From Micromonospora saelicesensis (GTDB taxonomy: Bacteria; Actinomycetota; Actinomycetes; Mycobacteriales; Micromonosporaceae): a stretch of DNA of 64,000 bases. This document shows, piece after piece, positions 1 through 8,804 of this stretch (position 1 is its first letter; each line of letters starts with the position of its first letter). The position numbers were made by a program, and so were the translations under genes. The DNA lies in NCBI RefSeq assembly GCF_900091575.1, contig NZ_FMCR01000001.1, forward strand, positions 496,001 to 560,000, written 5' to 3'. The notes beneath the pieces are model-generated. The model was given only the letters and a program-made list of their open reading frames with translations, made no database searches and was not told the DNA's origin.

Positions 1-320
1 ATCACGTGGTCGTAGGTGATCTCCCGGGCCGGGCCGCTGATCGGCTGCACGGTGGCCACCTTGCGGTCGTGCTCGATCCGCGTGACCGTGCCGGCCACCA
101 TCTTGCACCGGCGCAACTCCCGCCGCAGCGGCACCACGGAGTGCCGCGGGGAGATGTTGCCCGCCGCCGCCTCCGGCAGGAACGGCTGATAGGTCATGTG
201 GGGTTGGGGGTCAACCACCATGACCTCAGCCTCACGGGAGCTGAGCTTCTTCGACAGGCGCAGGGCCGCGTACAGACCGACGTGCCCGGCACCAACCACA
301 AGGATCCGCTTCGGATTCAC
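1..320 (-). CDS. ndh: Type II NADH dehydrogenase (NDH-2), N-terminal part
   Basis: Only the first 106 codons are inside the window; the gene continues past position 1. The protein starts at a GTG and opens with a Rossmann FAD-binding motif GAGHVG at residues 10-15, followed by a typical NDH-2 stretch with the TYQPFLPEAAAG motif around residue 45. NDH-2 enzymes are single-subunit, peripheral membrane flavoproteins that pass electrons from NADH to menaquinone without pumping protons. The next gene leftward cannot be seen. A related sulfide:quinone or ferredoxin reductase is possible because the C-terminal membrane anchor is outside the window. Confidence 0.8.
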   Translation of the reverse strand, partial: MNPKRILVVGAGHVGLYAALRLSKKLSSREAEVMVVDPQPHMTYQPFLPEAAAGNISPRHSVVPLRRELRRCKMVAGTVTRIEHDRKVATVQPISGPAREITYDHV

Positions 321-422
321 GTTGTCTATCTTTCCCCGGCCGGCTCAGGTAATCCCGCTCGCGCCCCCCATCTGTGACGGAGCACAACCCATGTGACCTG
401 CGTAACCCTCAGATCGCAGTGG

Positions 423-983
423 TCACCGACGCCGCAGCAGCCAGCCCAGCAACAGCGACATCCCCACCGCCACCAGCAGCCCCAGCACTGTCACCCACTG
501 GTGTCCGGCGCCCCCACCCGTCCCCGTCGCCTGCAACAACAGCACGCCGAGCACTGCGGAACCCAACAGCACGGCGGCCGACCGTACCAACCAACGGGTG
601 ATCAGCTCGGGGTCCACCATCGCGTCATAGGGCAGCAGCGCGGCCAACGCGCAGAGGGTGTGACCCAGGTAGAGCAGGGCCGCGACGGCGAGAAGCCGCC
701 AGAGGGCGACCGGACGGCCGTACCCGTCGGTGGCGAGCAACCAGCCACCGACCGTGACCAACGCGGTGAACGTCGTCCAGACCTTGCGCGGCCCGAACGC
801 GGGCAACAGGGCAGCCACCGCCAGGAAGAAGATCGGCCGGCCGGAAAGCACCTCCGCGGGGAACGCCAGGGCGAACCCGGCAAACACGATGACGAAGATC
901 CCGGCCCGGACCAGCAGCGGGGCCACGCTGACGCGGGCGACGGCGTACTGCGCCGCCCGAACCCGCTCCACCACAGCGTTCAC
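423..983 (-). CDS. Multi-pass membrane protein, last gene of the MoxR-DUF58 operon
   Basis: A 186-residue protein that is almost entirely hydrophobic, with about five predicted membrane segments starting near residue 19 and an Arg-rich C-terminus. The start is a GTG with GGAAGG about 9 bases upstream; it lies 52 bases after the stop of the DUF58 gene and is probably cotranscribed with it. I do not recognise a family and see no catalytic motif. Its position suggests a membrane partner of the MoxR/DUF58 system, which is inference from context only. Confidence 0.75.
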   Translation of the reverse strand: MNAVVERVRAAQYAVARVSVAPLLVRAGIFVIVFAGFALAFPAEVLSGRPIFFLAVAALLPAFGPRKVWTTFTALVTVGGWLLATDGYGRPVALWRLLAVAALLYLGHTLCALAALLPYDAMVDPELITRWLVRSAAVLLGSAVLGVLLLQATGTGGGAGHQWVTVLGLLVAVGMSLLLGWLLRRR

Positions 984-1035
984 CGCACCCGCCTTCCGTT
1001 CGCGGCTGCGGGGCTCGCAAGCTCACTCCTCGCGC

Positions 1036-2478
1036 TCACCGGCCACCCACCCTCGGAGCCGTCGCCAACCGGGCCACGTCCCGCAACACTTGGTCCAGAC
1101 TGCCGGCACCGGCCCAGCGCACCACCGGTACGCCATGCTCCCGGAGCTGCCCGATCATGATCTCCCGGTCCAGGCGCCACAGCCGGTACGCCACCTCGGC
1201 CCAACCCCGGTCCTTTGGCGACGCCAGGTCGGTAGGCAACGTGTCGACCGCCACCACGAACCGCCCACCTCGGGCCAACCGGGCGAGCATCTGCGCCGAC
1301 CGTTCGTCCAGCAGCGGGGTGAGCACCACCACCAACGCGTCCGAGGAGAGCAACTGCGGGCCGAAGACCTGGTCGTACGGTTCGTGGGCGGACGCGTGGA
1401 CCCGGACGTCGAGCAACCACTCCAGGACGGTGAGGTACTGCCGCCGCCCGGCGGCCGGCCGGAGCCGGCGGGCGGCCGGCCCGTACTCCAGCAGCGAGAC
1501 CCGATCACCACGGTGCAGGTAGTGCTCGGCGATCGCGGCGGTGGCCCGGACGGTGGTGTCCAGCACCGAGGCGGCGCCGTTCACCCCACCGGAGCGGCCC
1601 GCCTCGGCGAGCACGTCGAGCAGCACCACCACCTCCGCGTCCCGGTCGGAGAGGGTGGCGGCCACGTGCAGCTGCCGGGCCCGCAACGAGACCCGCCAGT
1701 CGATCCGGCGCAGCCGGTCCCCGGGGGCGAAGACGCGTACGCCGGCAAGCTCGCCGCCCTCTCCTGGTCGGCGAGAGTGGTGCGCCCCGACCAGGCCGGC
1801 GGCGCGGGGCATCGCCTCGACCGCCTCGAACGGCTCGGTGCGGGGGTACACCCGCACCCGTACCGGCTCAGTGATCACCGCCCGGGAGACCAGCAGACCC
1901 CCGGCCGTGGCGACCCTGGCACCGGCGGGGCCGACCGGGTGCCGGCCCCAGCGCAGGGCCTTGCCGGCCAGCTCCAGGTCCACCGCGGCGCCAATCGGCA
2001 CCGACGTCACGAACGGCCGGTCCGCGACGGAACGACGCCCGCCGACGCCCTGCGCCGTCGCACCGGATTCCGGGGTGATGCTCGGCGCCCCGTCGTCGAC
2101 GGCCTCGTCGCGGGCGAAGCCGGCCCGGTCGATCCGCAACCACGGCGAGACGCGGGTACGCATCACCACCAGGTCGTAGTCGACAGTGTCCGGGTTGCCG
2201 ACGCTCACCGCCGCCGCCACGTCACCGCCCTCGACCAGCGGCCCACCGTCACCCTGGGTGATCCACACCTGTGGCAGCGCCGTGGGCCGTCGACGCAACG
2301 CGTACGCGGTGCCCAACGCGAACGGGGCCGCGAGCACGATGAGGTCCACCCGGCCCAGCAGCACCCCGGCCACCAGCAGCAGGCCGGCGAGCAGCACCGC
2401 GCGGCCGAGCGCCGGGGTGGGTGCCCAGCCGGCAGCCGGTTCCGCTTCGGTGGCCGTCGGCACTGTCGGTCCGGTCAT
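1036..2478 (-). CDS. DUF58 domain protein, partner of MoxR ATPase
   Basis: A 480-residue protein with two N-terminal membrane segments (about residues 27-61) followed by a soluble region. The DUF58 signature is near the middle, with GDRLRRIDW and then RARQLHV, and a VWA-like fold follows (VVVLLDV, later VVVLTPLLDE). DUF58 proteins are regularly encoded next to MoxR AAA+ ATPases and are thought to act with them in assembling or activating envelope complexes. The ATG overlaps the moxR stop by one base (TGATG), so the two are translationally coupled. The open frame runs on upstream into moxR, but the ATG at this junction is the sensible start. Confidence 0.9.
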   Translation of the reverse strand: MTGPTVPTATEAEPAAGWAPTPALGRAVLLAGLLLVAGVLLGRVDLIVLAAPFALGTAYALRRRPTALPQVWITQGDGGPLVEGGDVAAAVSVGNPDTVDYDLVVMRTRVSPWLRIDRAGFARDEAVDDGAPSITPESGATAQGVGGRRSVADRPFVTSVPIGAAVDLELAGKALRWGRHPVGPAGARVATAGGLLVSRAVITEPVRVRVYPRTEPFEAVEAMPRAAGLVGAHHSRRPGEGGELAGVRVFAPGDRLRRIDWRVSLRARQLHVAATLSDRDAEVVVLLDVLAEAGRSGGVNGAASVLDTTVRATAAIAEHYLHRGDRVSLLEYGPAARRLRPAAGRRQYLTVLEWLLDVRVHASAHEPYDQVFGPQLLSSDALVVVLTPLLDERSAQMLARLARGGRFVVAVDTLPTDLASPKDRGWAEVAYRLWRLDREIMIGQLREHGVPVVRWAGAGSLDQVLRDVARLATAPRVGGR

Positions 2479-3485
2479 CAGTGCCGGGGCCCGCCGGCGG
2501 CGTAGCTGGGCAGCGCGCCACTGGCCGGGGCGGGAGTCGCCTCCAGCACCTCGCCCACCACGAACGCCGGGTCGACCCGACGCAACCACATCTCCGGGCG
2601 CAGGGTGATCCGGTGGGCCAGGGCGGGCGCCGCCACCGACTTGACGTCCTCCGGCACCACGTAGTCCCGTCCGCCGAACACCGCGCGGACCCGGGCCAGC
2701 AGCAGCAGCGCCAGCGAACCGCGAGGTGAGGCGCCGACCAGCACCGACGGGTGCTCCCGGGTGGCCGCGGTGAGCGACACGATGTAGCGGCCGATGGAGT
2801 CCTCCACCACCACGTCCTCCAGTGCGGCCTGCATGGCGCGCAGCGTCGCCGCGTCGACAACCGCCTTGATGTCCGCCTCCTCCCGGCGACGGCTCATCCG
2901 ACGGCGCAGCACCTCCCACTCCTCTTCGTGCTGCGGGTAACCGAACGAGACGCGCAGCAGGAACCGGTCCAGCTGCGCCTCCGGCAGCGGGTAGGTGCCC
3001 TCGTACTCGATGGGGTTGGCGGTGGCCAGCACGTGGAACGGCTCGTCGAGCTTGTAGGTCACACCCTCGACCGACACCTGCTTCTCCTGCATCGCCTCCA
3101 GCAGTGCGGACTGGGTCTTCGGCGGCGTCCGGTTGATCTCGTCGGCGAGCAGCAGGTTGGTGAAGACCGGGCCGGCCCGGAAGGTGAAGTCACCGTTGCG
3201 CTGGTCGTACAGGAAGGAGCCGGTGACGTCGGCGGGGAGCAGGTCGGGGGTGAACTGCAACCGACGGAAGTCCAACCCGAGGGCCTGGGCGAACGAGCGG
3301 GCGGTGAGTGTCTTGCCGAGCCCTGGCAGGTCCTCCAGGAGCACGTGCCCGCCCGCGAGGATGCCGGCGAGGACCAGCTCCAACGCGTCCCGTTTGCCGA
3401 CCACGACGGTGCCGACCGCGTCCAGGACCGCCCGAGCCAGGTGCCCGACCTCGGCGGGGGCAATGCTCCGGTCCACGTCGTTCAT
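2478..3485 (-). CDS. MoxR-family AAA+ ATPase
   Basis: A 335-residue AAA+ ATPase of the MoxR subgroup. The Walker A motif EDLPGLGKT is at residues 51-59, a Walker [10 protein letters not shown] follows, then the conserved [12 protein letters not shown] sensor region and [22 protein letters not shown]. MoxR proteins are chaperone-like ATPases that remodel or insert metal into partner proteins, usually VWA or DUF58 proteins. It overlaps the gene before it and the gene after it by one base each, a compact operon with a DUF4129 protein at its head. Confidence 0.95.
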   Translation of the reverse strand: MNDVDRSIAPAEVGHLARAVLDAVGTVVVGKRDALELVLAGILAGGHVLLEDLPGLGKTLTARSFAQALGLDFRRLQFTPDLLPADVTGSFLYDQRNGDFTFRAGPVFTNLLLADEINRTPPKTQSALLEAMQEKQVSVEGVTYKLDEPFHVLATANPIEYEGTYPLPEAQLDRFLLRVSFGYPQHEEEWEVLRRRMSRRREEADIKAVVDAATLRAMQAALEDVVVEDSIGRYIVSLTAATREHPSVLVGASPRGSLALLLLARVRAVFGGRDYVVPEDVKSVAAPALAHRITLRPEMWLRRVDPAFVVGEVLEATPAPASGALPSYAAGGPRH

Positions 3486-4069
3486 CAGATGCTCTCCAGT
3501 TCGGCGACGATCACCGCGAGGTCGCGCGGCGACGGGGTGCGGCGAGGCGGGGTCTCCAGGAACGTCCACAGGCGGTCACCCAGCAGGACGCGAGCGCGGG
3601 CGGGATCCGACTCACGGGTGACGCCGTGTTTCAGCCGCATCCGCTCGTCGGCCAGTTCACCGATCCGGGGCAGGACCACCTCGGTGAAACGTTCGGTTCG
3701 GTTCGCGGACCAGTCCAGGGGCCGTTCCCACTGGTTGATCGCGCCACGCAGCGCGTCCCGGGCGCCCCAGTTGTAGCTGCCGTCGTCTTCGCCCGCGCCG
3801 GCCTGGCGAGCCGGCGGCGGCGGGGGTGGCGGCGCCAGCAGGGCGGTGGCCCGGCGGACCGCCAGCACGGCGAGCACCCCGGCGATCAGTACGGGCAGCG
3901 AGACCTGGAGGCCCACCGCGCGGAGGCCGACCAGCAGGACCGCGACCAACGCGGCGGCCCACGCGAGCGAACGCAGCACCGGACGCCATCGGGACGGGCG
4001 CGCCTGCGGACCGACCGGCGCGGCCTCCTCCTCGAACGCGAGCAGATCGTCGATGCTGGTGCTGCTCAT
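3485..4069 (-). CDS. Membrane protein of the MoxR operon, unknown function
   Basis: A 194-residue protein with two predicted membrane helices (about residues 31-70), a short proline run, and a soluble C-terminal half containing [25 protein letters not shown] sequence. It starts with an ATG that overlaps the previous stop by four bases (ATGA) and ends one base into moxR. I recognise the pattern as a small integral membrane partner commonly found in actinobacterial MoxR-DUF58 clusters, but not a characterised family. The tight overlaps imply fixed stoichiometry with its neighbours. Confidence 0.8.
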   Translation of the reverse strand: MSSTSIDDLLAFEEEAAPVGPQARPSRWRPVLRSLAWAAALVAVLLVGLRAVGLQVSLPVLIAGVLAVLAVRRATALLAPPPPPPPARQAGAGEDDGSYNWGARDALRGAINQWERPLDWSANRTERFTEVVLPRIGELADERMRLKHGVTRESDPARARVLLGDRLWTFLETPPRRTPSPRDLAVIVAELESI

Positions 4070-4851
4070 GAGGTCACCGCCGCGGTGAGCTCTCCGCGCA
4101 GCCGGCCGAGCGCGGCGCGGGCCTGGTCCCGGGTGCGTTCGCCGACCGGGTGGGTGGCGTACCGGGCCTCCCGGTAGACGTGCGCGAACTCGGCCAACAC
4201 GTCGGTGCTGACGATGGCCGGCACGCCCGCCGCCGGATCACCCTGCAACAGTCGGCTGACCAGATCGGTGGGGGTGTCTCCGGCGAGCCTCGGCACACCG
4301 GCCGCGGCGGCGGTCTCCTCCAGGCGCACCCAGCAGGCGATCACCGCCACCCGGGGGTCGGTGTCCCGGTCGTCGAGCTCCACCAGGCCGGCGTCGAGGG
4401 CGGCGACCACCTCGCGGGCGGTGCCCTCGGCGGTACGGCGGGCCCGCTGTGCAGGTAGTGCCCGCGTGGTACGGCGCAGCGCGCCCCGGAGCAGGACCCA
4501 GCTGAGGTAGCCGAGCGCGGCGAGGATGGCCAGCCCGAGCAGGACCACAGCCACCGTGCCGACCCACTGCGGGATGTGCGCCTGGGTGGCCTCGCCGGCG
4601 TCGCGGGGCTCGATCGGGATGGACGGCGATGGCTCAACGGTCGGGTACTCGGGAACCCAGGGAACGTTGTCCGCGGCCGGCGGAATGCGACTGGCCCCGA
4701 TCGACGAGTGAGCAGATGCCAGCGCGGCACCGGCGAGCAGGGCGGCGACCGCGCCGACCGGCCACCACCGGCGGAGCAGGCCGAACACCGGCCGCAGCAC
4801 ACCCGGCTCGGCGGACGGTACCGGTGTGGGCGGGCGTGTTCCGTCTGTCAT
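4066..4851 (-). CDS. DUF4129 domain membrane protein, first gene of the MoxR operon
   Basis: About 261 residues: one N-terminal membrane segment, an extracytoplasmic Pro-rich linker, a second membrane segment near residue 120, and a C-terminal cytoplasmic DUF4129 domain (DPRVAVIACWVRLE, then ARYATHPVGERTRDQA). DUF4129 is usually the C-terminal part of membrane transglutaminase-like proteins in MoxR clusters; here it stands alone with no transglutaminase core. I chose the ATG at 4851, which has GGGGTGG upstream, over the GTG codons 6 to 9 bases earlier. Confidence 0.85.
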   Translation of the reverse strand: MTDGTRPPTPVPSAEPGVLRPVFGLLRRWWPVGAVAALLAGAALASAHSSIGASRIPPAADNVPWVPEYPTVEPSPSIPIEPRDAGEATQAHIPQWVGTVAVVLLGLAILAALGYLSWVLLRGALRRTTRALPAQRARRTAEGTAREVVAALDAGLVELDDRDTDPRVAVIACWVRLEETAAAAGVPRLAGDTPTDLVSRLLQGDPAAGVPAIVSTDVLAEFAHVYREARYATHPVGERTRDQARAALGRLRGELTAAVTS

Positions 4852-4873
4852 CGCCACCACCCCACGCGTCGTC

Positions 4874-5614
4874 TCAGTCCACTCCGGCCAGCTGTTTAGC
4901 CTGGCCGAAGACGTCGTCCAACATCCCTGGTGTCAACCGCCCGGTGAAGGTGTTCTGCTGACTGACGTGGTAGCAGCCGAGCAAGTCCGGAGCGTTCGTG
5001 CCGGACCAGTGTGCCCCATGACCGAACGCCGGTCGCGGGCTGGGCGGGCGCTGCCCGTACACCGCATTGAGCACCGGCCACCACGCGGCCCAGGCGAACG
5101 CGCCCAGCGCGACCACGACCCGCAGCGTGGGCCGGATCAACGTGACCTCGCGGTGCAGCCAGGGTGCGCAGGTGTCCCGTTCCACTGGCGTCGGCTTGTT
5201 GTCCGGCGGCGCACACCGGACGGCCGAGAAGATCCGCAGGTCGCGCACTGTGAGCCCGTCGTCGGCGGCGACGCTGGTCGGCTGGTTGGCCAGCCCGGCC
5301 CGGTGCAGCGCGGCGAACAGCACGTCACCCGACCGGTCACCGGTGAAGATCCGGCCGGTGCGGTTGCCGCCGTGTGCGGCGGGCGCCAGCCCGAGGATGG
5401 CGATCCGGGCGTCACCCGCGCCGAGGCCGGGCACCGGCCGACCCCAGTACTCCTGGTCGCGGAAGGCGGCCCGGCGGGTGCGGGCGACCTCCTCCCGCCA
5501 CTGGACCAGCCGCGGGCAGGCGAAACAGTCGCTCACCGCCGCGTCGAGGTCGGCCAGGTCGGTCGCCCGCGCTGCGCGGGCGACCACCTGTGCGGGGGTA
5601 CGCGTCTCAGCCAA
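4874..5614 (-). CDS. Family 5 uracil-DNA glycosylase (UdgB-like, Fe-S)
   Basis: This enzyme excises uracil and other deaminated bases from DNA. The family 5 motif [19 protein letters not shown] is intact, and four cysteines (C30 and C33 in CFACP, then ones in RCAPPDN and DTCAPW) can hold the family's 4Fe-4S cluster. The C-terminal motif is around [10 protein letters not shown]. The best start is a TTG at 5614, eight bases inside the end of the dienelactone hydrolase gene, giving 246 residues; a GTG about 28 codons into the frame is the alternative. Coupled translation with the upstream gene is likely. Confidence 0.88.
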   Translation of the reverse strand: MAETRTPAQVVARAARATDLADLDAAVSDCFACPRLVQWREEVARTRRAAFRDQEYWGRPVPGLGAGDARIAILGLAPAAHGGNRTGRIFTGDRSGDVLFAALHRAGLANQPTSVAADDGLTVRDLRIFSAVRCAPPDNKPTPVERDTCAPWLHREVTLIRPTLRVVVALGAFAWAAWWPVLNAVYGQRPPSPRPAFGHGAHWSGTNAPDLLGCYHVSQQNTFTGRLTPGMLDDVFGQAKQLAGVD

Positions 5615-6293
5615 GCTTGGCCCGGAAGAGTTCCAGGGTGCGGGCCCAGGCGCTGGCGGCGGCGCGCTGGTCGAACGCCTCCGGCCGGTCGTCGTTGAAG
5701 AAGGCGTGCGAGGTGCCCGGGTAGTCGTAGAGGTGGCAGTCGCCGCCGGCCTCCTCGATCGCCCGCCGGGCGGTCTGTACGCCCTCGTCGGTTGAGGTGC
5801 CGTCCTCTTCGGAGCAGTGGATGACCGCTGCCTTGCCGGCGTAGTCGGCCCAGTCGGGACGCATCGACTCCCACGGCAGCACGGGATAGAAACCGGCGGT
5901 CGCGACGATCCGCTCGGAGATGGTGGCCGACCAGAGGGCCAGGCTGCCACCGGCGCAGAAGCCCACGGCACCGACCTTACCGGTGACCTCGGGCCGCCCG
6001 GCGAGATAGTCGGCCGCTCCGGCGATGTCCTTCGCCGCCTCGTCCATCCGCATCGCCAGCAGGAGCCGCTGCGCCTCGTCCGGCTCGCTGGTCGTCTCAC
6101 CGTGGTAGAAGTCCGGGGCGAGGGCGACGAAGCCGGCCTCGGCGAACCGGTCCGCCACCGACCGGATGTGCGGGACCAGACCCCACCATTCCTGAATGAC
6201 GATGACGGCGGGGCTGGCCGTGCCGCTGGCGGGTATCGCGAGATACCCCTCGCTCGTGCCCCCGTTGCTGCGGTAGCTCACCATTTCGCCCAT
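5607..6293 (-). CDS. Dienelactone hydrolase family protein
   Basis: A 228-residue alpha/beta hydrolase. The nucleophile elbow is GFCAGG, with cysteine as nucleophile as in dienelactone hydrolases, and the catalytic histidine sits in GTSHAF near residue 200. Characterised members hydrolyse dienelactone in chloroaromatic breakdown, but many actinobacterial paralogues have unknown substrates and no degradation genes are nearby. A strong GGAGGA ribosome site lies about 8 bases before the ATG. Its 3' end overlaps the uracil-DNA glycosylase gene. Confidence 0.88.
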   Translation of the reverse strand: MGEMVSYRSNGGTSEGYLAIPASGTASPAVIVIQEWWGLVPHIRSVADRFAEAGFVALAPDFYHGETTSEPDEAQRLLLAMRMDEAAKDIAGAADYLAGRPEVTGKVGAVGFCAGGSLALWSATISERIVATAGFYPVLPWESMRPDWADYAGKAAVIHCSEEDGTSTDEGVQTARRAIEEAGGDCHLYDYPGTSHAFFNDDRPEAFDQRAAASAWARTLELFRAKLG

Positions 6294-6439
6294 GGGCCGT
6301 CCTCCTAGCGGTCAGTCATCGTTGGCTGGTCGCCCAGTGGTCCTACGTGCCGGTAGCCTGCCACGCCACGCGGCCGTCGGGAAGACGCCGGAACAGTGGC
6401 ATTCACCTCCTGTTCGCCCCCCGGTGACTCCGGGTACGC

Positions 6440-6472
6440 CGACGGCGGCGGGGTCCGCTCCCGCCGCCGTCG
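6440..6472 (-). terminator. Terminator hairpin after the LppU-like gene
   Basis: A perfect 13-bp stem (6440-6452 with 6460-6472) with a 7-base loop, placed 20 bases past the stop of the gene ending at 6493. There is no clear U tract, as is usual in this kind of genome. Confidence 0.6.
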
Positions 6473-6492
6473 ATGCCGAGCTACCGCTGTGG

Positions 6493-7044
6493 TCAGACCT
6501 TCTTCGTCAGGCAGAGCACGTAGCCCGTCTTGCCCGGCTCGATGCTGGAGAAGACGTACCCCTCCTGGCCCTCCTTGAAGAACTGGGTGCAGGTGGTGTC
6601 GGACTTGGCCTGAGCCTCGCTCTGGCCGTCCACCCGACCGACCACGCTGTACGCCGCGTCGGTGGAGGTGCACTCGACGACCTTGGCGCCGTCGACCTCC
6701 TCCTGCTCGGTGCCGGTGACCTCGGGCAGCTCGGCGATGCAGTCGCCGGTCTTGGCGGCTGCGGTCTCGTCCTTGTTGAAGTAGTTGCCGATCGCCGAGG
6801 CGACGCCGAACTTCAGGCCGGCGATGACGACGACGGCGAGGACCGCACCGACGATGCCGATGGCCTTCTTCGCACCGGACTTCTCCGCCTTCGGCTCGGT
6901 CGCCGGCTGCTGCTCGGCGGCCGGCTGCTCGGCCGGCTGCGGCTGCGGCGCGGCAGACTGCGGCGCGGCCGCTTGCGGCGTCTCGACGGCCGGCTCAGGG
7001 GTTGCGGCGTCGGGCGCGGGGGGCGGTGCGACCTGCTCTGACAC
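6493..7044 (-). CDS. LppU-like membrane-anchored protein
   Basis: A 183-residue protein with a Pro/Ala/Gln-rich cytoplasmic N-terminus (residues 1-50), one membrane helix at about residues 61-85, and a small outer domain with four cysteines (GDCIAEL, VVECTS, TTCTQF, YVLCLT). The cysteine spacing and overall plan match the actinobacterial LppU/SCO3897-type family, whose function is unknown. GGAAGGAA precedes the GTG start. It appears to be a single-gene unit between two hairpins. Confidence 0.75.
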   Translation of the reverse strand: MSEQVAPPPAPDAATPEPAVETPQAAAPQSAAPQPQPAEQPAAEQQPATEPKAEKSGAKKAIGIVGAVLAVVVIAGLKFGVASAIGNYFNKDETAAAKTGDCIAELPEVTGTEQEEVDGAKVVECTSTDAAYSVVGRVDGQSEAQAKSDTTCTQFFKEGQEGYVFSSIEPGKTGYVLCLTKKV

Positions 7045-7073
7045 GGGGGTTCCTTCCGAGGGGTTGATGAGCA

Positions 7074-7110
7074 GACGACACCGTAACGATCATTGATTTA
7101 CGGTGTCGTC
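7074..7110 (-). terminator. Hairpin between the HAAS gene and the LppU-like gene
   Basis: Perfect 13-bp inverted repeat (7074-7086 with 7098-7110) around an 11-base AT-rich loop. It lies 65 bases past the stop of the HAAS gene and 30 bases before the LppU-like start. A terminator for the padR operon is the simplest reading; an operator for the downstream gene is possible. Confidence 0.5.
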
Positions 7111-7174
7111 CCGCTCGCCTCGTCCGTTCAGCTATTTCCCAGCTTCGCCAGCATGATCCAGTTCACACCGGGGT

Positions 7175-8194
7175 TCAGCGCGTCGGGGTGGGGGTGGGCG
7201 TGGGGGTTGGCGTTCCGCTCGGCGGCAGGCCGGTGGCCGTACCGGTCGGCAGCGGCGTTCCGGTCTCCCCGGGTGTGCTGCTCGGGTCTGGCGTGCTGGT
7301 CGGGTCCGGCGTGCTGGTGGGCGACACCGGCGGTAGGGGCGCGCCCGGTGCGCGGGGCACGAAGGGCGCCTGCTCCGGGCAGTACGGGTACGCCCGCAGC
7401 GTCTGCTTTTCATAGGCGCCGTCCAAGCAGTCCGGGTAGCCGAGCCGGATCGGATTGCCGTTCTGGTCGAAGAGCCGGGCGTTCTCCACCAGGCGGCCCT
7501 CGCTGTCGTAGACGAAGACGTCCCGGACCCGGTCGTACTGGCTGTCGACAGCGGTCTGGTCGTAGCCGTAGTCGCCGTAGCGCATCCGGTCCTCGGCCTG
7601 GATCAGCGCGGCGAACGCGAAGACCACCAGCACCACGCTGGCGACCTGCACGACCGAGCGCGGCCAGCGGGTCAGCTGGGCCGAACGGCGACCGATCCAG
7701 ATGGAGCCGAGCACGAAGCCGATCAGCATGATCAGGCCGGCGAGCAGCTCACCGCCGAACCTCGGCAGCAGCCCGAATTCGCCACCGGTGGTGATCACCG
7801 TGACCAGCATCGCCGCCAGATAGCCGCGCAGCACCCACCAGGCCGGGCGCAACAGTCGGAGGAAGTCGCTGGCCGTCTCGTACCCCAGGGGTGGGCCGAG
7901 CCGGGTGTCCATGGCGCGCAGCCGGCCGCGGACCCGGGCCATCGCGCTCGCCACCCGCTGGTCGAGGTTGCGCCCGCTGCCCGGCGCGGCGCCGGCCGCG
8001 GCGCGCAGCTCGGCGGCGTACGTCTCGGGCTCACCCAACCGCTCGACCAGGGTGCCCTCGGCCTCGGCGGCGACCTCGGTGAGGTGGTCGGCGAGATCCT
8101 CGGTCAACTCGTCGCGTTGCCCGGGCGGCAGGTCGGCCAGAGCGGTCCGGACCCGCGCCACATAGTCGGTGATCTCCTGCTCCGCGACGGTCAT
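7175..8194 (-). CDS. HAAS-domain membrane protein paired with PadR
   Basis: A 339-residue protein. The N-terminal 60-70 residues (ITDYVARVRTALADLPPGQRDELTEDL...) are a HAAS/DUF1700-like helical domain, followed by about four membrane segments (residues 130-215), an outer domain and a Pro/Thr-rich tail ending in a TP dipeptide run. HAAS domains occur next to PadR regulators and are thought to transmit signals across the membrane. The ATG overlaps the padR stop by four bases, so the pair is coupled. The repetitive tail DNA is GT-rich on the opposite strand. Confidence 0.85.
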   Translation of the reverse strand: MTVAEQEITDYVARVRTALADLPPGQRDELTEDLADHLTEVAAEAEGTLVERLGEPETYAAELRAAAGAAPGSGRNLDQRVASAMARVRGRLRAMDTRLGPPLGYETASDFLRLLRPAWWVLRGYLAAMLVTVITTGGEFGLLPRFGGELLAGLIMLIGFVLGSIWIGRRSAQLTRWPRSVVQVASVVLVVFAFAALIQAEDRMRYGDYGYDQTAVDSQYDRVRDVFVYDSEGRLVENARLFDQNGNPIRLGYPDCLDGAYEKQTLRAYPYCPEQAPFVPRAPGAPLPPVSPTSTPDPTSTPDPSSTPGETGTPLPTGTATGLPPSGTPTPTPTPTPTR

Positions 8195-8523
8195 GCCGCC
8201 ATCCCCCGATCGTCGAGCAGAGTGTCCATTGTGGTGGCGAACGAGCGCCAGAGCTTGCCGGAGCGGGTCAGCTGGTCACGCCCCGCGGCGTTGAGTGAGT
8301 AGTACTTGCGGTGCGGCCCGGATTCGCTCGGCACGACGTAGGTGGTGAGCAGGCCAGCGGCGAAGAGGCGACGCAGCGTCCCGTAGACCGAGGCGTCACC
8401 GACCTCCTCCAGGCCGGCCTCGCGCAGCCGGCGCAGGATGTCGTAACCGTAACCGTCCTCCTCTCGGAGCACGGCCAGGACGGCCAGATCAAGCACGCCC
8501 TTCAACAACTGTGTGGTGTCCAC
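8191..8523 (-). CDS. PadR-family transcriptional regulator
   Basis: A 110-residue winged-helix PadR protein: the sequence opens DTTQLLKGVLDLAVLAVL, the recognition wing follows (SVYGTLRRLFAAGLL), and YSLNAAGRDQL completes the domain. An in-frame GTG at 8532 would add three residues. I prefer the GTG at 8523 because it matches the family's usual N-terminus and lies exactly where a transcript from the -10 box at 8531-8536 should begin. PadR proteins usually repress their own operon, here padR and the HAAS gene, until a ligand binds. Confidence 0.92.
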   Translation of the reverse strand: MDTTQLLKGVLDLAVLAVLREEDGYGYDILRRLREAGLEEVGDASVYGTLRRLFAAGLLTTYVVPSESGPHRKYYSLNAAGRDQLTRSGKLWRSFATTMDTLLDDRGMAA

Positions 8524-8559
8524 GCATTGCACACTAGTGCGTAATGCGAAGTAGCGTCA
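8524..8559 (-). promoter_or_regulatory. padR promoter with overlapping 24-bp palindrome
   Basis: Reading on the minus strand, TTGACG (8555-8560 region) is followed about 18 bases later by TAGTGT (8531-8536), and the GTG start comes 7 bases after that. The segment 8524-8547 is an imperfect 24-bp palindrome, with arms GCATT and CACTAGTG at the centre and only two mismatched symmetric pairs. It covers the -10, so a PadR dimer bound there would block transcription. The assignment to PadR itself is inference. Confidence 0.6.
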
Positions 8560-8590
8560 ACGCATCGGCCGCAACACGCCGGGCCACGCG

Positions 8591-8707
8591 GGGATGCGCG
8601 GGGATGCGCGGGGATGCGCAGGGATGCGCAGGGATGCGCAGGGATGCGCAGGGATGCGCAGGGATGCGCGGGGATGCGCGGGGATGCGCGGGGATGCGCG
8701 GGGATGC
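8591..8707. repeat. 10-bp tandem repeat, 11.7 copies
   Basis: Eleven uninterrupted copies of GGGATGCGCR followed by a 7-base partial copy. Only the tenth base varies, in the order g,g,a,a,a,a,a,g,g,g,g, so the variants are grouped in blocks, as expected from slippage or unequal exchange. The array lies between the stop of ppx and the padR promoter. It is open in several frames because 10 is not a multiple of 3 and no stop occurs, but I see no coding evidence. Confidence 0.95.
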
Positions 8708-8804
8708 TGATCGACTCGGATTTCCGGAAGTCGGGGCATCCACGCTGCCCGGACACCGCGACGTCAATGAAGGCGAGTTGATCAAGCTCCGAGCGCGCGG
8801 TGGC

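Noticed and set aside
7185..7207. A G-quadruplex motif on the plus strand
   Set aside because: It is simply the reverse of the codons for the TP-repeat tail of the HAAS protein, so selection on the protein explains it.
8591..8707. The 10-bp repeat as a CRISPR array
   Set aside because: Units are contiguous without spacers and no cas gene is present.
8557..8785. Repeat-derived peptides (HPRASPRIPA and similar) as a coding gene
   Set aside because: Produced by reading the 10-bp array in any of several frames, without start context or flanking conserved sequence.
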